From the NCBI GenBank assembly GCA_014925825.1, contig JACGCK010000025.1, forward strand, positions 372,001-436,000: a DNA stretch of 64,000 nucleotides, written 5' to 3'. This document shows positions 34,524 to 48,400 of the stretch, piece by piece. Both the position numbers and the translations under genes were made by a program. Source of the stretch: Pholiota molesta. Lineage: Eukaryota > Basidiomycota > Agaricomycetes > Agaricales > Strophariaceae. The first letter of the stretch is position 1, and each line of letters opens with the position of its first letter. The notes below the pieces were generated by a model. The model saw only the letters and a program-made list of their open reading frames with translations. It did no database searches and was not told where the DNA came from.

Positions 34524-37309
34524 TTCTCTCTAAGATAAGAGGAAGAGGGTGTTTTCAAGGGTTTCTTTCCTACCAGCCAGCCAAAAAGGCCCCCCTGTAC
34601 GCTTTAGTACCGTCCCCATCATTGATGCTAGTATCATGTTGACATCATGTGCTATATTTGGCTCCGCTCGGATAGTTGCATTCCGGACTGGACTTCCCTC
34701 TTGCACTATGTATGTACGCTCGTTCACCTGTTCATCTGCCCCTTCCAGGCCCATCCCCTCCCCGGCCGTCGTACCTTGCTCAAACACGCGCACGAACATG
34801 AGGACACTGTGGACGCGTATTATACGCGCAGAGACAGCCGCTCGGAGGACGCGGTACGCCCCATCTCGGCGCTCGTTCGTCTGCCAGTCCGCCACCCGAC
34901 GCGTACTTAGGAGGGAGACAACGGCGCCGGCACCCGCGCCATGTCTCCGCTGATCCCCATCTCAGTCTCCGCCGCCCGCCTCCCCTCCCCGACTGCTAGA
35001 ACGACGCCGAATGAGCTGGCTTAGATTTCCATGGGGCCATTGGGCACTGAGGATGATAATCTTCTTACATCATGATACACATACCTAACCTAGAAGCTGA
35101 CTGAGGACCAGTTATACACCATTCATCATGTCCGTCAGTCAAGCAGCCTGCATCTGGGCGATGTCGCGACCATGCAGACACGGATGGATAGCCTCCTCTT
35201 CAACGGCTCTTTCATAGCGATAGCGTTATGATTCGCATGAAAAACCTTCGAATGACGAAACCGGTCCTAGCCACGGTGTACAGCTTTGCTTTCACTGGGG
35301 TGGATCGCGCTCTTGACTAAGGGCGATGAACTCTCCCTGCCTTGCGCGGCGTCTATTATTACCCAGAAGAAACTCACTTGCGCAGAGCTGCCTAAGTCCG
35401 TACTCTGAGAGCAGTAAATATCTAAATATTTTCGCATCCAAAAGCAAATCCAATAAGAGTACCGTGACTAAATGGGATTCCTAGTCCGAAATTTCAATCT
35501 AAATCTTTAGCTCTCTTTCTCTTTTCGAACTTCCGTGCAAGTACCGCCTTCCAGCAAGTCCCCACCTCCGAACCCTCAATCCAAACCCAAATACACTCTC
35601 CATGTCGTAAACCTTCCACCGAAAAGTCTCGAATTCTTCAATCGCACACACCACCGGCGTACAATAAAGCTATTCAAATCTTCCCAAACCCAAATTATCA
35701 TCACCGCCATCTCTATCGACCTCCCCGCTCCAGGCTCCTCGTCGAAGTACCCCCCAATCCAAGTACCATCATAAACCCACTATCAACGGACCCAACACCC
35801 TCATCAAACCCCGAGCTTGTCAACCGTTGCTCGCACCATAGTATCTACATAATTTTTAAACTAAAGCCATTATTATTATTAGTCTTGTCAAATCTTCACT
35901 TTCTTCGCCCAACAGACTTCTATTATTACTGCCCATTGACATCTTGCAAGGCTCTGATTATCTTGCACACTATGCAAGTCCCACAAGCCAAGAATACATC
36001 CCTGGCTGGCGCTATCTCTGGCGCTACAACCCACAGACCAGAGACCAATCCTAACGCGCTAGCGCCTAGAATCCATCACCCATCTACTACTTACCATAGT
36101 CCAACTCACCGACGAAGTCAATCCCACATGTGCACATCAAAGCATCGGACACCACGCACGGACGCGCGCGCTTTCTCAATCAACAAGGGCTCCGTGCGCA
36201 CCGGAAAGCCCCCACGAAGCCCAAGGATCATCAACGACGTCAATGTATATCCGTCCGTGCGTCCTATTCCCATTCCCAAAAAAGCGCAGTCTTCTTTTCT
36301 TTCTGCTCAGCGCGTTCCATCGCTCCCAGCGCGGTACTTACCCTCATTTTCGGTCGGCGTCGCAGTTTCAGAAACGGGACCACCGAATCTCCTCGGCCTC
36401 TCGTCATGCATCATGCACCACGTCATGATAAGTATACCACAAATGCGCATCAACGGCCATGGCGAAGAAGAAAGAAAAGAGCAACACGGAACGAACAAGA
36501 AGTGCGCTTACGCAGCAAATTGCGACGACGTTCTATTTGTGGGGGGGGGTACAACAAAAGATAATGAACAATTCTACAAGGTTTTGATTTCATGTATATG
36601 GAGTGATGGGCACGCCGGCTTCGGATTCTGGAGAATGAAAGGAGCGGGAGACGGGCATGGCCGCCCTTCATTCGACCACATTCGAAGCTCCAGAACGACA
36701 GTGCCAATCACGATCGGGATTGAAGAAGAAGGATGCAAAAGTAATAAAAAATGCGAGCGACGGTGATTGAGGGACGCGGGGAGAAGCCGAGAATTAAAAG
36801 CTCTCGGACGAAGGGAAAGGTAGTGATGGACGGTGTGGACGGGGAAAAAATAAAGTCTTCCATTTTCACGGCAACTCTTCATCGGACACCAGAGTTGACT
36901 CTCCATAGAAGAATCATATGGACGAGCAACATCATTTAACATGTTCACGCCACAATAATCCACAAGGGACAATGAAGAGCACCGGATAATGGAAGAAATG
37001 ACCGTGTATAATCTTTAAGAATAAAAGAGAACGCGCGCGGAGTGAATGACAGTTTGTGGAAATGAGAGAAGGCGCAAGCCTGTAATGGGGAAGTGGAAGG
37101 AGGTTGTCCATGGTATTCGAAAGCGATAGCGATAGCGATTGACGATGCGGGTATGATGATAACTTCTGCTCGATGTGGGAAAGCATTTGGAAAGCGAGAT
37201 GACTGACGTAACTAGAAGGGGTATGCTGTATGCTGACTATACTTTTTTTGGGGCGCGATGTCGTCATGGACTGACACTATCTCTAAAGGATAGACTGACG
37301 ATGAGTGGG
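34524..37309. other. Gene-poor interval
   Basis: About 2.8 kb with no gene I can support. A plus-strand frame open from 35885 to 36766 is the longest, but it has no ATG before 35971, a composition unlike the neighbouring genes and no domain. A run of ten G lies at about 36541-36550. Confidence 0.45.
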
Positions 37310-39047
37310 CTAGTAAGGAGGTCTCTTGAAGTCGTCGGTGATCACCTGTGCTTCTGGGTCATACACATCTCGATTAGACTTGCCCGAGGCATCGTAATCG
37401 CCATACGCGCTTTTATCAATGGGGCTTTCGAAAGTTTCCATCTAGAAGATGCAGTAATGTATCAATATAAAATTATCGTCAGAGAGAAGATGCTAGGGAG
37501 TGAACGCACTTGTACGTGAACACCGGGCTCTGCATTCGCGGTCGATACCTTAGTTGAAAGTTTAGGACGATGACCTGCCGACATATTGGTACGGAAGGCG
37601 ATGGTAGAGCCACCAGTTGTAACGCTGGGGCGGTATTAGACCGGTCGTCGGCAATGCACAGTAAAGAAATAACGTACGGGAATGTTTGTGCCCCGTTGTT
37701 CGAAAAATTGCTCAGCCGGCGGACAATACGGCAAGCTACAATCTATCGTAACGTAAGTCAGCTGGAGCTCAATCAAAAGATAGTTAAAAGAGTTTACCGA
37801 AGAGATAATGGCGGCGGGGACATTCGCGATAATGGACATGACGGGGTTCAGGTTCATGAGCATGAAAATCTTCAAAAATGATCAGCTGAGTGAATAAGAA
37901 TGTAATATAAAATTTCTTACTGTTGCAACGAGGTTGGCCAAGAACCTGGGTTTTACGTGAGTATATGAATACTTCAACAACATTGAAATAGTCACTTACG
38001 CCATCAAAAAGAAGATCAGACCATCAGTAAAGATGAGCTCGACCAGTTTGGAACGACCAGTTTTAGGGTAGAGCAATTTGAACGCCGTCAACAATAAGAC
38101 CACGAAGTCGAAACACATTGAATAAATAAACGTGATTGCCAGGAGTTTGTTGTCGGTGTTGGTAATGACGCATTGGCCGTCAAGCCACTGCGCTTTCAGC
38201 AGAACACCTATACTCGATATTAGGAGGTTTTCCGAACAGGTTCAGAGCGCAATATACCGTGAAGTAGGAGCGACCAATGTCCCATAATAATACCAACGAG
38301 AGGCACGACGATGTACCACTTCCTGGACCACACTGCCATTCTGATTCCCGATGCTTTAGTTGAATATATGCGTGGTAAATGCGTGTACTTACGTCCTCAG
38401 AGAGAGATTGATACTCGCAAGACCAATAGCGGCATTTCCAAAGCACTAACCATCAAATCAGCATAGCGCGACCCCGAAAAGGCGCATATATTCCCTACCT
38501 GATTGAAAGTGTACAAGTTTTGACAGTTGATTTCCCTAACGAAAATTAAGGTGAGTATGAACTGGCATGCATAAGGCGAGATAAGCTCGCACGTTGTTAC
38601 GTTCAATGCAATGGCTCTGATAGATTCCAATGAGTGCTAGTCAAATGAGGAACGGAGTTGAGAGACGTACATTCCAACCAACGCAAACAGTAGACAGTAG
38701 CGGTTCAAGAAGTAGAAGATCTATGTGACGCCAAATAAGCCATGCATAGCGCAGAAGACGCGTCGAACGCCACCCACCATTGGCCAACGGAATGTCTTCT
38801 TGCGCGAGATGTACGCCCAGTCGAAATCCAAGGAGACAACCCACTCCCATCTGCGTATGCGCGTCAGACGCATCAGCGAGGCCGGCGAGGACATTACTCA
38901 CATATATAAGCCCAAGAGGACGTGCATAAGCCTATCGAAGGCCTCTGTTGGGTGCAGCGAGCGTTATGAGCGGCGGTAAGCAGCATGAATGGAAGAAGAC
39001 ATACGGCCATCCTTGATGATCTCGGCGGTGGACTTCCAGTCAACCAT
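37310..39047 (-). CDS. Seven-helix membrane protein, uncharacterised family, copy 1
   Basis: I recognise this only as an uncharacterised multi-helix membrane family of Agaricomycetes. Fourteen exons give 340 residues: 39047-39005, 38944-38902, 38850-38778, 38720-38671, 38616-38593, 38535-38499, 38445-38393, 38340-38258, 38207-38000, 37945-37921, 37869-37798, 37742-37678, 37624-37510, 37441-37310. Conserved blocks shared with copy 2 are LMHVLLGLY, SLDFDW, FRWPMIFYF, CQNLYTFNQ, AAIGLASINLS, GHWSLLLHG, IFTDGLIFF and FLANL. Seven helices are expected, with the N-terminus outside and a hydrophilic C-terminal tail of about 90 residues containing GVHVQMETF, also shared. This layout resembles a receptor, but no signalling motif is visible. 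Confidence 0.85.
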
Positions 39048-42000
39048 TACGACAGCGGGGGATTAGAGAGTGAGGGGGGGTTGAGGACGACGGGGCGATC
39101 CGAGGGTAAATTGAAGAAAGCAGTGATACTTATAAGTGATTTGGTACGCGATCTGTTTTGGGATATGAAAAGTCACGGGCTTCCAACTTCTTTCTGAGAA
39201 GATGTCGTGCTTACCTTCAGCCGCTTGCCCGACATCGAAAAGGGTTCTTCTGCCAGAAAGTCGACTGTCGGAAGACCATTCCCAGATTCCATCATCTCAC
39301 CATTTAGCGTGTACCTTTTCGTCCTACACATTTTAACCATATGTGGCCCGTCGATCAGAACCTTCATATCGCAGGAGTGACTGCTCTAGAACTAAAAAGG
39401 CTTGTCGCTGGAGTAGGCTGGAGTGCGAGTCTGTGCGAGTGCGCAGTTGTGGGCCGTGAACGCTTGCGTTGTTGTCAACCACAAGCCACACGCGTGCAAT
39501 AGCCCACCGGGATGGCCCTCCGAAATCGCCTGATTTGGATCGGAGCTATATTCACGGAGATATCTCCTCGACCCTGCCTCTTCTCCATAAGTATGTATGT
39601 TTTCAAGCATTTCCTCTCCAAAATCGCCTCCCTTGATGGCTCTTGTCAATACGGAATATGCAAACATTGCCAAGTACTGATCAAGATCATATTTTCTCGA
39701 TCTCGAGTCTCGTCTAGTCTCGTGCGCCTGGAGGGCCGACGAATTCAATAAACGACAATTTAACTTGAATTGACCTCTCCACGTCTGGGGTAACATCAAA
39801 TGGACAAAATGCGTCTAATTTACTTTTGAGACCCAGCATTCATAGGCATTCATTCATCTGCATCAACCCCAAATGATGCATTCCAAGACTGGCATATGTA
39901 GACTTCGCCTGCCACTGTCCACAGAACGCCATGTTATCCTTGGCACTCAGTCGCGATCCACAGCTCAGAGTCGTTCATCATCTCTGTGTGCAGGCTAACG
40001 ACTTTTGAGTTTAGTGCATTCCATACACCGAGGGAGAAGCATACTCCCGCGTTACGCTCCAGCCGCCATTCCTGGATATGTTTTCCCGTACACGCTCTGC
40101 TAGAACTTCTCAGCCATTATTTCCCACTGTCCATGATGAGCGTTGGCAGGCGCCGGATTATCCAAATCCCTCCTCATTTAGTTGACTTCTGCAAGAGGGA
40201 GTTAAGGCGTCTTAGGAAAGGTCTCCGCAAGAAATGAATATATTAATTCAATTTCGCTTCTAATTTCTGGCAAGGCCCCAACAGACTTTTGAATTTTCAG
40301 CACTTCACGCCCCCAGCTATTTCCCAAGCCTCCGCCACTGTGGATCCCCATCCCCATCCTAGCGCGCACCGGCGGACTCAACTACCGTTTTTGGCCGATC
40401 TCTCTTTTCAGAATAAGGCCACTCGTCCTAGCAACTACAACAGGTGTGATGCGTTCTGCGCAGATCTATGTTTGAATTCTGGTCCCATACTCTTAGACTA
40501 TCCGCGAATGTCACGATACACATCTAATTTTGAAACTGATTGACATCTCCACGCACATACCGCAGGGAGAGAACAAAAGGACTTCATCTCTCTTAAAGCT
40601 TTTAATCGATAGCCCATATTCTATTCAATCCCCACAGGCTACTGTCAGGTCTTCATTAACGTATTGAGTGACATAAAAGGAACTTTTTGCGGCATGATAT
40701 ACAATCTAACTCACCTTCTATTAAATTCTAGGTTGGTTTAAAGTTGCTATCTTTCCAACTCAACTTAAAGATAGAAGCGCTGCACTGCCGTACGCACCAG
40801 ACTCAGGTCCCATGCGCACACGCTCCAATATTCTACGCTCTTCCCAGGCCCTCATCCACGGGCGCTCACCATCTAAACGCGGCCGCAGATGGGAATTCGA
40901 AGCGCTGGTCATTCCCTAACTCACCGGGACTATATACATTCCCACAATCACTACGAAGCCATTTTTTTGAACCTCCCACGACGCATACAGGCGATAACAC
41001 ACCACCGACGCAGTGTGGTAATAAGCAGAACTTCAGAGAAGATTTTACTTAGTGGGGTGCATATGATGCTGGCAGCAGCCCTCCAGGCTGCAGAGGCCCT
41101 GCGCTCCACTTCTGATCTGGCAATAAAGCAGCCGTTACCTAGCATCGCGCGCGCGGGTGGTAGCCATCCCCCAAGCGTCGCTCTATCCACAATCAGACAC
41201 TATCAGATACTCATCTTCCGAGGTTCAAGCAAACAGTGATCGCGCGCAGGGCTGCGCATCAGTGCATCAAGGGTCGAGCGGTCACCGCATCACTGCGCGC
41301 TAAGCGTAGGGCACACCCCGACGCCCACTGACGCCGCGCCACAATGGTGCGCACAGTGCACACCGAGTGCACACCGCCAGTGAGCGCAGCGTGCTGAACA
41401 ATTTTTCCCTCGCAGTTCGAAAGCTGTGTTTATTAGCATTCCAATAAGGGTTTTCTCTAAAAGGTCCTACCGGAATCCACGCGCGGATGTGGGTCTTCTA
41501 CGAATTGTGATTGACGTTGCGTCGCAACATTAGAAAGAACACTTGAAGGTTCTCAATTGAAAACTCAACCTAAAGGTGTAGTACTCCCGCGGCCACGCGC
41601 ACCCCTCCACCGCCTCCGAAGCCCTCCAGTGTTTTTCTTCAATGCGTATCACGGTCTGTTAAGGATCCCAGTTGTTTTCCCAGTCTCTGCTTGGAAGCTC
41701 GCAGACGCAGAACCTTCAGACACTTCCCCACATAAAATCTGACACCCAATATGGAACGTCTTGTCAAACTCTCTTCCTGTACGAAATGACAGCTGAGACC
41801 GGGAAATTCCCTCGAAAGGATAGCACTTAAGCGCCTGCCACACTTCCTTCTGGGTAATAAATGACGATTGTGGAGGCGCGGTTAGGAGCATCGATATTGC
41901 CTGATATATTGCGCGCTCTTCTTCGATTCTTCTCATTGCGCGGATAGTCTCCTTCTGAGTACCGAGTGATAGCAGTTATTTAACTAGTTGCCGCGGCTGC

Positions 42001-43832
42001 CTCTTAAATGTGGCGTCAAGATATTCTGTAAAGACCTCCACCGAAAATACCTTTTCGCGGTTCTTTCTAAGCGGCAAATCCCAACGCGTATGTGCCTCTA
42101 AGTATACGTTCATGAGAATTATCTTGGATTCCCCACGATACACCGCCGCTTCGATTCCGAAAGTCTTACTTGGTTAGGCTGGCCACCCGGACCGGCGTTG
42201 GAATTTCAGTTGTAGGACCCAGGTCCGGGCTCATCGATAGCAGATAGCACTGTGGTTCCGCCGCTAATAAGCAAGTGATATATAGGATAGAAGTATGTAT
42301 GCTAAGTAATCTCATTTACAACCTATTCAAATGCACCTCATGGGCCGTATTAAATGTGTGAACGGCCGCCGATGTATATTGAATGTGGCACACATCTTAT
42401 ATACCACCCAGTGGGCCAGAATTTGGGGTGACATGGGCCGCCATCGAGCCGTTAAGGCGACGGCCAAGAGAAGAACTTGTAGGGAGGTATTTCGAGATTG
42501 GGTCAATTTTTGCTTAAAGGAAGGTCGACCCTCCGTTCTTTGAAGGTTGATAGGAAGCTGTCTTTTCTTAGAAATAGAGCTCACGCGGGCACATTTTCTC
42601 TTCAGAATTTCCGGTTATCCAAAGTTCAACTTCACCACCTCCCTATTCAAACTTGTGTTGAAGGCTGAATAACCGTGGAGTTCAATTGGTACCCAGTGGG
42701 ATCGGCGTTTTGCGCGTCCTCGCTCGATCTGACAACCATGAATCAGCTATCCGCATTTCTTTCACGATTAAATTTATTTAGGAAGCGTAAATGCATACTT
42801 ACTTGAGCAATACTCGGGCAGGAGAAACCAGCTTCTCAAAGCCTCCTACACCAGTACAAAACCCCAAACAAAATAAGCATGATTGAAAGGGAGATTTGGA
42901 CTTAGAAAGATCGACGATCATCAAGATCAAAAGTCCGACATATAAGGCAACATTATAATCATCGCGTATGCATCACACCATCAACGCATTGTGACATCAG
43001 TCCCGAATTCAACCAAAAATTGGCGAAAAACTTGTGAAAAACAGTACACGCGTAGTAATGCACGCACGCGAAGAAATGGTTGGTGACAAGCGTCGACCAG
43101 CTGGCGATTTGTAGGAAGGAAATGGTCAAAGCATGTCAGTCGGCATTGTAACATGAAGTGCATCCGTTCAAAAATGCCAGCGGACATGAATCTTGCGACA
43201 TTCGGACTCGCGAGGGCACCGGGCACGCGAGTGGCATCGGTCGGGCAGACGGGCCTTAGTGGGAGTTTGTGGGAGTGTCCCTTCCGCAGCGCCGCTTTCA
43301 ACGTTAATCTCAAGGAACCCCAGAACCATATACATACGCGCACTCTGGAACGGAGGGAACCAACTTTGTCAAATGATAATTTGAATTGGGGACTACATAA
43401 AACACAGCGTTAACATGATGATGGGATGGAAAACAGGAAAGCATCGATAGCAGGTATATAGCGATAAATGATTTGCGATATGGATAATTCTATTTTGAGC
43501 AAACTTCATTCCCCGTGTTCATTTGAGCCTCCTCCTTGAATGTGACATGCATGGGAATAGCTCGATGAATGGTATCACCAGAGAGATTTTGCAGGGTATC
43601 GTTCCTTGGCCATAGGAATGGAGAGAAGAGTGAACGCGAATGGGGATGATGAGCGAGTGGACGGATTTTTTCTAAATCCAGAGTTGTTTCGTCGAGTATA
43701 AGAGGGTATAAGGGTTTTAATGCCTATGATTACTCGGTTCAGTTGTATATTAACAGGAATGCAAGATAAAATGACTTACAACAATAAGAAAGAGATGCTG
43801 CCGAGATGAGCTGCGGTAATAACAAAATAACA
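39048..43832. other. Large gene-poor interval between the seven-helix paralogues
   Basis: About 4.8 kb with no supported gene, tRNA or transposon protein. Open frames are short, mutually overlapping and without splice partners. A GC-rich patch with repeated GTGCACACCG-type words lies around 41340-41390. Confidence 0.5.
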
Positions 43833-45463
43833 CTAGGATCCCAGAGAGGCTTTAGCTTCGACGTCTACGTCGTCGATGTCGGTTTCGCTTTCTTCCTTGT
43901 GGGATGTTGAGAAAAGACTTTGCTGGTGCGGTTGTTGCGCCGCATGGGTGAACGTTTCCATCTATAATTCTCATGTCAGAAAAGGGTTGATAATGACCGA
44001 GGGATCAAGGTCTAACCTGGACGTGTACTCCTGCCGAAGGTCCCGTCTTCGGCGCGAAGTGAAGAGTGGGCATGCGCGAGGTTTGAGAAGTGACAGGCTG
44101 GTTGCTCATCGATCCGCCACTTAATAGAAACATTAGTTAGGCATGGTTAATATCGCATAAAGTAAAGCAACTTACTATATCTCTGCACCAGCTGCGGTGA
44201 ACCTTGTCAAGCGACGTACGGCACGACAAGCCACGATCTATTCAAACAGTTAGGCTAAGAAGAAATGAAATACGTTGTGACTTGCCGTCGATGCCACGGC
44301 GGCAGGAACATTGAATATTATACTCATAATTCCGTTGAGGTTCAACAACATGAATACAGTTGCGATAAGGTTGGCCAAGAAGCTAAAATAAAACTGTCAA
44401 AGACATGTCCTCCAAAATTAATGGAAGGAGTGGAAATGCTCACGCGATAAAGAAGAAAATCAATCCATCTGTAAAAATCATGTGGACTAGTCGACTCCTG
44501 CCCGAGAGGCTCGACTTAGTGCTGCTCCCAACGCCTACTAGCTTGTAGATATTCAGGAGCAGCACGGTCAGATCGAAGACCATAGAATAGATGAAAATCG
44601 CCGCCAATATCTTATTGTTGGTCTTGATGATTTGACAACCAGCTCCGTCAACCCACACAGCAGTAAGCTGAACGCCTGAGAGACGAATAAGTTCAAACCA
44701 AAGGCTGTTGATCTCAAGTGGCGACATACCTTGGAGGATTAAGGACCAGTGACCGAGAATAAGAAGGGTAAGACCTCCTACGACGTATTTATTGAGACTC
44801 CAAATCGCCATCCTAGAAATAATAACGTCAGCTGGAATATGTTTGAGTCGTCAAAAGTCCCCTTACGTTCGGATTGACAGGTTGATACTAGCAAGACCAA
44901 TGGCAGCGTCGCCTGCTATCTATCATAACTTTAAATCAGACAGCTCTTCGTACTGAAATGGAGGATATCTACCTGATTGAATGTGTACAAAGTTTGGCAA
45001 TCGAATTGGCTACATCGAAATAGTAATTAGCACAGGTGCATGAGTCGAGGGATGAAGTCAACTCACGTAGTCATATCGAAAGATATCGCGCTGTTACCAG
45101 CATTAGATACATTGCTGGCTTCACGACGTTGTGTTACTCACATTCCAATCAGCGCAAACAGAAGAAGATATCTGTTCGCGAAGTAGAAAATCTATCGAAT
45201 CGGAGGTGAGTTGAAGTGCAATGGAATGACATCAAAACCTTATGGCGCACCATTGGCCAGCGGAATTTCTTCTTTCCTGTCATGTAGTCCCACTCGAAGT
45301 CAAGAGAAATAAACCATTCATATCTATACCCACACATAATGAGAATGAGTATGAGATCCGTTATTAGAGGCACGCACATGTAGAGACCCAACAGAGTGTG
45401 CATAAGCTTCACAAATATGCCCGCCTCCTTCGTGATTTCGCCCAAAGAACTCCAGTCAGGCAT
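43833..45463 (-). CDS. Seven-helix membrane protein, uncharacterised family, copy 2
   Basis: Paralogue of the gene at 37310, same strand. Twelve exons by my reading, about 342 residues. It starts at ATG 45463 (MPDWSSLGEI) and ends at TAG 43833-43835. The same blocks appear: LMHTLLGLY, SLDFEW, FRWPMIFYF, CQTLYTFNQ, AAIGLASINLS, GHWSLILQG, IFTDGLIFF, FLANL and GVHVQMETF. Compared with copy 1 it lacks the first intron and the intron between FLANLIAT and VFML. The intron 44285-44238 has a GC donor (GCAAGT), required to join AST to IVACRAVRR. An insertion of about eight Gly/Ser-rich residues sits in the loop before the sixth helix. Function unknown. Confidence 0.85.
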
Positions 45464-48400
45464 GATGAGAGGAATGAGTGATAGAACTAGAATGGGGAGT
45501 GAGTCGACGACCAAAGAAGAAGGGGAGGTCAGAGACGCGCTGAAGCGACGGCCACTCCGACGGCAAGCTTTTGAAGGTTTCTAGCACCTTACTCGATTAC
45601 GCACCTTATATGGGGATAGAGCAATTAAGCGCAACCCTGCCACGGACCCTTAGCAAGATGAAGTCAAGATGAAGCGCGTGTTTAGTCACAGGTAAATGGG
45701 AAATAAAGAACCAATCCAACAGAGTTAAGTTCAGTTGGTTCGACGTTTTACCGCACCGGCGAATTGCGAGAACGACGATGCAAGAAGAGTCCACAGTGCG
45801 CGATGAGCAGAGTGTTCGTTTTACAGGATTGCGGAGAATGACAAATCGCCAGTGCACAGCAGTGCACTCGCTAGAGATTTTCGGTACATAATATCCATCG
45901 TCAAATCAAGTTCGGGACAATCCGCGTCGCGCGATGGGCCTTTTACAGAGAAGCCTGATTCAGATCTGGTCTAAAAGAAGATTGTACAAAAAAAACCCAC
46001 ACCTCCATTGGAAACTGGGATTGGAAAAACGGACCAATTCAGTCTCCACAAGGTCGGCTTCCTCGTCCGAGTCCAGAAAACAATTCAGCTGGGAACGAGT
46101 GGGAATGCTTGGGGAACGCTTGGAAAAGGCTTCTGTATAAATTGCATCATGAGTTTGTTGCCAGTCCCCGAGTAGGCAGCCCTGTCACTGAGGCTGCCGC
46201 TGGCCACTGAAGCATAGGATCTGTCGGATTCTATCCAAAGACTTGGACCAAGAGGGCCTTCAAGATATTCGGAGCGGAAGTTCGGGCTATTCAAGAAGCG
46301 CGAAGGCCTGCGAAGGCTTCCATTTCAGGAGAAAACATTACACAATGGTGGCAGGAGACAAAGCGCGAGGCATCGATTCATCAAAATGCAACCGAGGCCT
46401 TGTTTGGTGGTATGTACGCCTCGTGGTCACACAAATCCAACACAAATCCTTGCTGCGCCGTCATTAATTCGCCTTTCCCTCAGTATATGTGCCCGAATCG
46501 CTCGCTCGCCCCATGTCTCAACAACAATGGGCACCAGCAAAAACATATTCCAAAAAGCTAATTTTTGGAATGTCTCTCCTTCAATGACAGTTCTTGTCAC
46601 TTCTTCAAGCTACGTAAATCTCGATTGTTTGCCGAGCACTCCAGCGAAGACCGGAGCGCACCGCCTTGTCCCAGCCCGGGGGTCTGGCCATTGACACCGT
46701 TGTGGGTAGTTTTGGGGTAGTTGGCAAGTAGTGGGCCTCCAGTGTCCACTGCGGCTTGCGATGCATTCTCCACTTATCGTCGAATTGCCAATTGGGTTTC
46801 TTTGATTTTCGTTCAAATGCGATATTAGTGAATTTCGGAGTGAATCTTGAAAAAATGAGACTGCTTTGGCCTGGGCCGCCTTAGCATCAAAGATTGGCTT
46901 CTGGTCGTTCAACGCTTATAAAATAACGACATTCTTGGATTCTCCTTCGAAAATTCTGACCGTCACTCAAATGCATAACCTATAAATGTCTTGGTAAACC
47001 CGGCGCAGAACTGCAGGGGTGCAGTTCTACAGCGCCTAAAGGCCTGAAGCATAATGAAATTCCCGACGCCGTTTACAAGCGTTTACATATATACTATGCA
47101 TTATCTCCCCGCCAATACCCATGGGCCACACAACTCACTGACTTCTTCAGTTGCCCTCGGACTTATCGTCCAGGTCGCCCCACCTCCACGTCTAAAAAGT
47201 GTCTTTTGAGTTCTCATGGGGCGCTATGCTCGTCTCTTTAAATCCCTAACCTAGTTAATCCAGCGGCGCCCCACCCGCTGTTTGTGTGTTTCTCCAGCGT
47301 CCCGAGGAATAAGTTACCAGTCCTCATCTTCACACACCTCAAATCTTAGCCCATGATCGGTGAACGCTCCTGGAAACGCTTGACCTCCCAATGGCACGTT
47401 CCCCCAAGGGAACCGCTGGCAAGAAGCAGCACCGCACAAGCATCGCGCGCACCGCATCTCAAGGAAGCATTTAGAGCTACAATCATGCATATAATCATTA
47501 CATGAACGACCTCAATCCAATCAGACACCCCGCACAGCGACGTCACCGCCCAACCTTCGACCGACCTTCGACAGCACTAACGTCACGCCCTCCTAAAGTC
47601 CATACTCGCACGACGGGAACGTAATCTGAGCGTCTGATAAAGATCCCCGTGAAAGCTAAGTACATACATACAGGCTACAGCGAACCATCGAACGTTGACG
47701 CTTCAGTTGCAGCATAAGTAACGACAACATGTCAAATTTGAAATAAAATTTTTTTTAAAAAACAATCTGACTGGCGTCCGATTTCCTTTATGGCACGACC
47801 TAACCCGAGTAGCTAGTAGCTACGCTGTTCCCCTCATAGGCCTGACAAAACACATCTGAAAGGACCAACCAGAATCCGAACGCCTCCCACCCTCCCTCGA
47901 CCAAAATCACCCAACAAACCCCCAACCACTAACTAACTAACATACAGCCAAAACACCTCGCAAGCGCCCAAAGGACAATCCCCAAAACCCACATCTTCCA
48001 AATCCTCAAGACAAAACACAACGCTCAAACGCTCAAATCCCCACCTCCGAAACGGTAAAGGACACTAATCACTCACATCTTCCACCAAACACAACGGACA
48101 GCTGAGCACACCACATCCCTGCTCACAAACATACACCCCGAAACCATACCGAATCCACACCAGTAAGTACATCAGTAAGTAAATCAAAAACCGAAACGAG
48201 GAACTGGGGAAAGGGAAGCCCAAGCTTGGCCCAAGCCCAACACTCAATTCGTATCATCAAGTCCATCGCAAGTCCTGGAACACGGCACAAATTATACAAT
48301 CAATTAATATCCTCTACCAAAAAAACACACAACGGGGCAGCATCCAAACATCGCGCACCCCGAAGCTGTAATCGAATCCATAAAAGTACATTATCTTTTT

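Noticed and set aside
35885..36766. 293-codon plus-strand frame
   Set aside because: It opens with TTG, the first ATG is at 35971, composition is irregular and there is no recognisable domain or splice context. Not convincing without transcripts.
41340..41390. Repeated GTGCAC words resembling a small repeat array
   Set aside because: Too few and irregular to be a CRISPR-like or satellite array; probably local GC-rich redundancy.
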